A DNA stretch of 8,953 nt from Sulfurirhabdus sp043759595. Its GTDB lineage: Bacteria > Pseudomonadota > Gammaproteobacteria > Burkholderiales > SMCO01. Under the pieces are notes generated by a model. That model was not told the DNA's origin and searched no databases. It was given only the letters and a program-made list of their open reading frames with translations. Where the stretch lies: NCBI GenBank assembly GCA_043759595.1, contig JAYVLG010000040.1:1-8953 (forward strand). Direction: 5' to 3'. Shown piece after piece: positions 6,406-8,953 of this stretch (its first letter is position 1; each line of letters starts with the position of its first letter). A program made the translations under genes and the position numbers.

Positions 6406-7065
6406 CTAAGATGATTTTCTGGCAAACCCTGCCATTCCCAACAATCCAGATCCAAACAGCCAAACTGCTGCTGGCACAGGAACTGCGCTTACCGTATCTG
6501 TATCCAGGGCAAAGGTCCAGTCCCCACCGATGCCAATCGCCCCGAAATCAACATTTAATTTATGAAAAATATCTCCAACCGGTGCTGCACCGCCAATACC
6601 AACCGCGTTAGAATAAGAATAAGTATAACCGCCAGTAGCAGACCAAAAGTCACCACCAAATGACGAGTTTGCAGTACCCACCAAACCACCAAACTCAGTA
6701 TCAAAAATTGTAAAACCGTTTGTGCCATCCAACTCCAGCTTTGTCAATTTTGAACCTGTCACATTGGTGAACGACCATTCATTGACATAAGTATCACCCG
6801 TCACTGAAAGCCCCCAGGATGTACCTGCAACCCCACCTGAAGTACCCCCATAGCTACTCCATGTTTGCAACTGATCTTTACCATTATCAAAATAAGCATG
6901 AACAGTCATACCAGACATATCCGCACCGGTAGTAACAAAAGTAGTTAAACCTGCAACTTGATCAACTATCGCTGCATGGGCTGACATTGATCCTAGCAAC
7001 GCGATAGCCATTACTAGAAATTTCATTTTTGGCAGACAGCATCTCTTAATTTGAGTATCTATCAT
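6406..7065 (-). CDS. PEP-CTERM domain surface/exopolysaccharide-associated protein
   Basis: About 219 residues from the chosen ATG. A signal peptide with a long basic leader ends near MSAHA-A, followed by a Gly/Ser/Thr/Asn-rich beta-type body. The C-terminal sorting signal VPVPAAVWLFGSGLLG then ARKSS consists of the VPxPAA variant of the PEP motif, a transmembrane stretch and a basic tail. Such proteins are processed by an exosortase (XrtA/EpsH-like) and are linked to exopolysaccharide and floc/biofilm formation. No exosortase is in this window. A TTG at 7074 extends the frame by 3 codons, but ATG 7065 lies 9 nt from the AGGAG ribosome-binding site and is preferred. A third start (ATG 7026) would give a shorter signal peptide but lacks a good site. 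The promoter region carries a sigma-54-like site and a 17-bp-type box. Confidence 0.88.
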   Translation of the reverse strand: MIDTQIKRCCLPKMKFLVMAIALLGSMSAHAAIVDQVAGLTTFVTTGADMSGMTVHAYFDNGKDQLQTWSSYGGTSGGVAGTSWGLSVTGDTYVNEWSFTNVTGSKLTKLELDGTNGFTIFDTEFGGLVGTANSSFGGDFWSATGGYTYSYSNAVGIGGAAPVGDIFHKLNVDFGAIGIGGDWTFALDTDTVSAVPVPAAVWLFGSGLLGMAGFARKSS

Positions 7066-7158
7066 CTCATTCAACTCCTCTTAATAATTATTTTACTTTG
7101 AATTAAATACGTAAATTTCTATTCATTATATACGCCTTTCCGCAATTACAAAGTAAAA

Positions 7159-7173
7159 GCAAAAACCATACCA
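7159..7173 (-). promoter_or_regulatory. Sigma-54-like promoter of the PEP-CTERM gene
   Basis: On the minus strand, TGGTAT-GGTTT-TTGC keeps the invariant GG and GC with N10 spacing and a perfect -12 TTGC. The -24 is TGGTAT instead of TGGCAC. A start near 7147 would give a leader of about 80 nt. Confidence 0.6.
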
Positions 7174-7259
7174 TGTATATAATTTATGCATTTAATCATC
7201 ACTATAACAATCACATATAATTTTTTGTGGTTATAGACAATTCAATAATTAAATCCAAA

Positions 7260-7276
7260 TGTTAAATAAATCGACA
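7260..7276 (-). promoter_or_regulatory. 17-bp enhancer-like element, copy C (PEP-CTERM gene)
   Basis: On the minus strand, TGTCGATTTATTTAACA matches the exact element at 12 of 17 positions, including TGTCG, the TTT core and terminal ACA. It points toward its gene like the others and lies about 96 nt (centre to GG) before the sigma-54-like site. Confidence 0.5.
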
Positions 7277-7468
7277 AATTTCATACATATATCAAAAAGG
7301 GTCAATAAGAACCCGGTATAAACTTAGTGTGTATTCTTAACAAATTTAAATTTAAAACTTAATGAAAATAGCGGCCAATACATTGTTATATAATTTATAA
7401 ATAAATAATTTACTACATTGAAATTTTATTTATTGAAACGACGATAGTATCTTAAAAAACAAATACAT

Positions 7469-7485
7469 TGTCGGGAAATTTTACA
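7469..7485 (+). promoter_or_regulatory. 17-bp enhancer-like element, copy D (cargo gene)
   Basis: TGTCGGGAAATTTTACA, identical to 3989-4005. Its centre is about 62 nt before the GG of a consensus sigma-54 promoter. This distance suits an upstream activator site for an enhancer-binding protein. Confidence 0.7.
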
Positions 7486-7537
7486 ACCATGAAAGAAATG
7501 AAAACGCTATTATTTCAATTTCAACCAGTTACACAAT

Positions 7538-7552
7538 TGGCACAATTTTTGC
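7538..7552 (+). promoter_or_regulatory. Consensus sigma-54 (RpoN) promoter of the cargo gene
   Basis: TGGCAC-AATTT-TTGC is a perfect match to the -24/-12 consensus, with GG 7539-7540 and GC 7551-7552 ten bases apart. The expected start near 7564 gives a leader of about 62 nt before ATG 7626. Confidence 0.88.
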
Positions 7553-7625
7553 TTAAACTATATAACAATAGAATCATTGTCTATAATTATAAAGATTTAA
7601 AATAATATTTATTAAGAGGCTCACC

Positions 7626-8780
7626 ATGAAAAATCAGCTTACAACCATTGCGCTAGGAATAGCAATTTCTTTTATTGCAAATAGCTCATCAGCAGCCAAC
7701 AAAAGTGATTGGGAACTCCATGAGAAAAACTGGGAAGACACGGTTTCTTATAGCGGAATTCATATAGCAGATGATTCCGCTGGAGAATGGGGGCCTTGGT
7801 CAGAATTTGCCCAACCTGCTGCAGGTACAGTCGTTGGCTTTCTGCCACAAACCATTACAGATCCCTATACACCCACACCCACTCCCACACCCACCCCCAC
7901 CCCAACTAGCCCTGATTTGCCAAAGCTTGTGGCTTTCGGCATTTATAGCAATGGAAATCAAAATGTTGAAACACTAGACGAGATAATTACGCCATTTTAC
8001 CCCGGCGTAATTGGTGTAAGTTCAACATTTGGACCCCTGGCAAACAATGAGGGGAAATGGGATGCAAGTTGGCATATAGACCCTACGGGTAAACCATTAC
8101 CAAAGTTCTCAGATTCAGGGCCCCTGAGTGGAACTTATTTTACTGGCGTCCCAACTCCCGGCACACCTTATCAAGGTTCCGCATCTAACAATTCAAAAAA
8201 TGCATGGATAGAAGTATCTCCAAAACTATCTGAATATGTATCCGTTGCCAGCCTTGGCAAAAATGAATATACACCGGCAACAGGTTACTTTGTAGGTAAA
8301 GATGAGTTAGGTAATCCTTATGTGCTCAGCAAAACTGCAGTTACCGCTGATTCCAAACAACCTACCGTTTGCAGAGGCAAATGTACCTGGGCAATGGAAA
8401 CACCAGCAAAATCCAGCCAAACGCTCGGATATTATATTACCGGCTACTCAACGCCCGTTTCCACGATGGATACGTTACGCGCCTCCAGCTTGACTGCTAA
8501 TTATGCCGGCAGTTCAGTTCTTGGGGCCAATGTAAATGTTGCAGTAAACTTTGGAAGCAGCTCCTGGAGCGGGCAATGGGCCGGGGGCAGCGGGATTGCG
8601 TTTAATGCCGGCGGTTCAATATCTGGTGCCAACATTCAAGGCGCATCTACTACTGCAGGTGTAACAGGAACCGTTAATGGCTCATTTTTCGGGCCTGCTG
8701 CAAATGCACTAGCCGGTAGAACCGACATGACTCAAGGGGTGCGCCAAACAGCAGATTTGTTTGTAACTACAAAACAGTAG
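7626..8780 (+). CDS. Exported protein with Pro-Thr linker and TbpB-like C-terminal barrel; candidate T11SS cargo
   Basis: A 384-residue protein. The signal peptide (1 to about 24, core ALGIAISFIA, cleavage near SSA-A) has no lipobox cysteine, so the protein is predicted soluble rather than a lipoprotein. A Trp-rich segment (29-60) with PAAG at 64-67 precedes a Pro-Thr linker (82-94). A domain of unknown function follows (about 98-285) with CRGKC (Cys249, Cys253). The C-terminal part (about 286-384) has alternating Gly-rich strands and VNGSFFGPAANALAG near 350-364, which resembles the 8-stranded barrel of TbpB-type Slam substrates. Such barrels serve as the T11SS recognition module. The neighbouring DUF560 translocon and shared promoter elements support this role. 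ATG 7626 follows AAGAGG at 6 nt. The ligand or function of the N-terminal part is not recognisable. Confidence 0.78.
   Translation: MKNQLTTIALGIAISFIANSSSAANKSDWELHEKNWEDTVSYSGIHIADDSAGEWGPWSEFAQPAAGTVVGFLPQTITDPYTPTPTPTPTPTPTSPDLPKLVAFGIYSNGNQNVETLDEIITPFYPGVIGVSSTFGPLANNEGKWDASWHIDPTGKPLPKFSDSGPLSGTYFTGVPTPGTPYQGSASNNSKNAWIEVSPKLSEYVSVASLGKNEYTPATGYFVGKDELGNPYVLSKTAVTADSKQPTVCRGKCTWAMETPAKSSQTLGYYITGYSTPVSTMDTLRASSLTANYAGSSVLGANVNVAVNFGSSSWSGQWAGGSGIAFNAGGSISGANIQGASTTAGVTGTVNGSFFGPAANALAGRTDMTQGVRQTADLFVTTKQ
7869..7907 (+). repeat. In-frame Thr-Pro microsatellite inside the cargo gene
   Basis: Near-perfect 6-nt units (ACACCC, ACTCCC and variants) encode T(PT)6. Gain or loss of a unit would keep the frame and change only linker length, so allelic length variation is likely. 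Confidence 0.85.
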
Positions 8781-8826
8781 CCATTAAACAGATTAGCTAA
8801 CTGAATATAGCTTCAAGAGTCAACAT

Positions 8827-8861
8827 GCCCCCCTTGCCTATCAATAATGGTGGGGGGGGGC
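8827..8861 (+). terminator. G/C-tract hairpin downstream of the cargo gene
   Basis: GCCCCCC (8827-8833) can pair with GGGGGGC (8855-8861), which includes a run of nine G at 8852-8860. It begins 47 nt after the stop. It may stall or end the transcript, but no T-run follows, so it is not a canonical Rho-independent terminator. Confidence 0.35.
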
Positions 8862-8876
8862 TTGTACAAATGGAAC

Positions 8877-8900
8877 AAAAATAGCTAATTGCATTTAGCT
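8877..8900 (-). terminator. Weak Rho-independent terminator for the right-edge gene
   Basis: Read on the minus strand, AGCTAA and TTAGCT (8900-8895, 8888-8883) form a 6-bp stem with a 6-nt loop, followed by A and five T. It lies about 15 nt after the stop of the partial gene at 8915. The stem is short and AT-rich. Confidence 0.5.
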
Positions 8901-8914
8901 GCTGCCCCTTCGGT

Positions 8915-8953
8915 TTACTTCAGCGCTTCACTCACAATACCTTTCAAAAGCTG
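8915..8953 (-). CDS. 3' end of an unidentified minus-strand gene (partial)
   Basis: Twelve codons (QLLKGIVSEALK) run in from the right edge to TAA 8917-8915 and look like a C-terminal amphipathic helix. A terminator-like hairpin follows at the right distance, which supports a real gene end convergent with the cargo gene. Too little is present to name a family. Confidence 0.45.
   Translation of the reverse strand, partial: QLLKGIVSEALK

Larger units (their letters stand above)
7066..7625. other. 560-nt divergent regulatory region, PEP-CTERM and cargo genes
   Basis: Very AT-rich, with no convincing ORF. It holds, for the minus-strand gene, an AGGAG ribosome-binding site (7075-7079), a sigma-54-like promoter (7159-7173) and a 17-bp-type box (7260-7276). 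For the plus-strand gene it holds the exact 17-bp box (7469-7485), a consensus sigma-54 promoter (7538-7552) and an AAGAGG ribosome-binding site (7614-7619). ATTGTCTATAA occurs inverted at 7231-7241 and direct at 7576-7586, possibly by chance. All three box-bearing genes share TTAAGAGG in their leaders. Confidence 0.75.

Noticed and set aside
7231..7586. Inverted pair ATTGTCTATAA (7231-7241 and 7576-7586)
   Set aside because: Only 11 bp in very AT-rich DNA, at unequal places relative to the two promoters. Probably chance.
7771..7977. Plus-strand ORF of 68 codons inside the cargo gene
   Set aside because: Its His/Pro-rich translation is simply the other frame of the Thr-Pro microsatellite.
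1..8953. CRISPR array, tRNA, rRNA, insertion sequence or integrase
   Set aside because: No regularly spaced repeats, tRNA-like cloverleaf segments, transposase ORFs or terminal inverted repeats were seen.

Overview
The window looks like chromosomal DNA of an AT-rich (roughly 40% GC by eye) Gram-negative, biofilm-forming proteobacterium. The PEP-CTERM sorting signal, sigma-54 (RpoN) type promoters, an outer-membrane beta-barrel translocon and a LapG-type periplasmic protease together suggest a beta- or gammaproteobacterium of the methylotroph/nitrifier/environmental type. The exact lineage cannot be fixed from the sequence alone.

Layout. Left edge (1-79): the last 26 codons of a plus-strand gene. 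175-885, minus strand: crcB (fluoride channel) followed by a DUF190 gene, translationally coupled. 1001-3061, minus: a membrane sensor with a large periplasmic Cache-like region, a PAS domain and an HD-GYP domain whose metal ligands are largely lost. 3193-3846, minus: a LapG-type (BTLCP) cysteine protease with its Cys/His/Asp triad intact. 4313-5632, plus: a Slam/type XI secretion (T11SS, DUF560) outer-membrane protein with TPRs and a beta-barrel. 5715-6056, minus: a small exported protein resembling Rap1a/Tai. 6406-7065, minus: a PEP-CTERM surface protein. 7626-8780, plus: an exported, non-lipidated protein with a Pro-Thr linker and a TbpB-like C-terminal barrel, a plausible T11SS cargo. Right edge (8915-8953, minus): the last 12 codons of a convergent gene.

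The main observation is regulatory. An identical 17-bp element (TGTCGGGAAATTTTACA) lies upstream of both the T11SS translocon (3989-4005) and the candidate cargo (7469-7485). A 13/17 second copy lies nearer the translocon (4134-4150). A 12/17 copy in the matching orientation precedes the PEP-CTERM gene (7260-7276). Each gene also has a GG-N10-GC or GG-N10-GT sigma-54-like promoter about 60-75 nt before its likely transcript leader ends at the start codon. This suggests that a T11SS translocon, its cargo and a PEP-CTERM protein belong to one enhancer-binding-protein/RpoN regulon, plausibly the PrsK/PrsR system known to control PEP-CTERM genes.

The two minus-strand genes on the left suggest a second theme: a LapG-like protease beside a catalytically dead HD-GYP transmembrane protein, in place of the usual LapD (a degenerate GGDEF-EAL receptor). 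The candidate cargo carries a LapG-type di-alanine motif (PAAG) just before its Pro-Thr linker. It is therefore possible, but unproven, that release of the surface cargo is controlled proteolytically through c-di-GMP.
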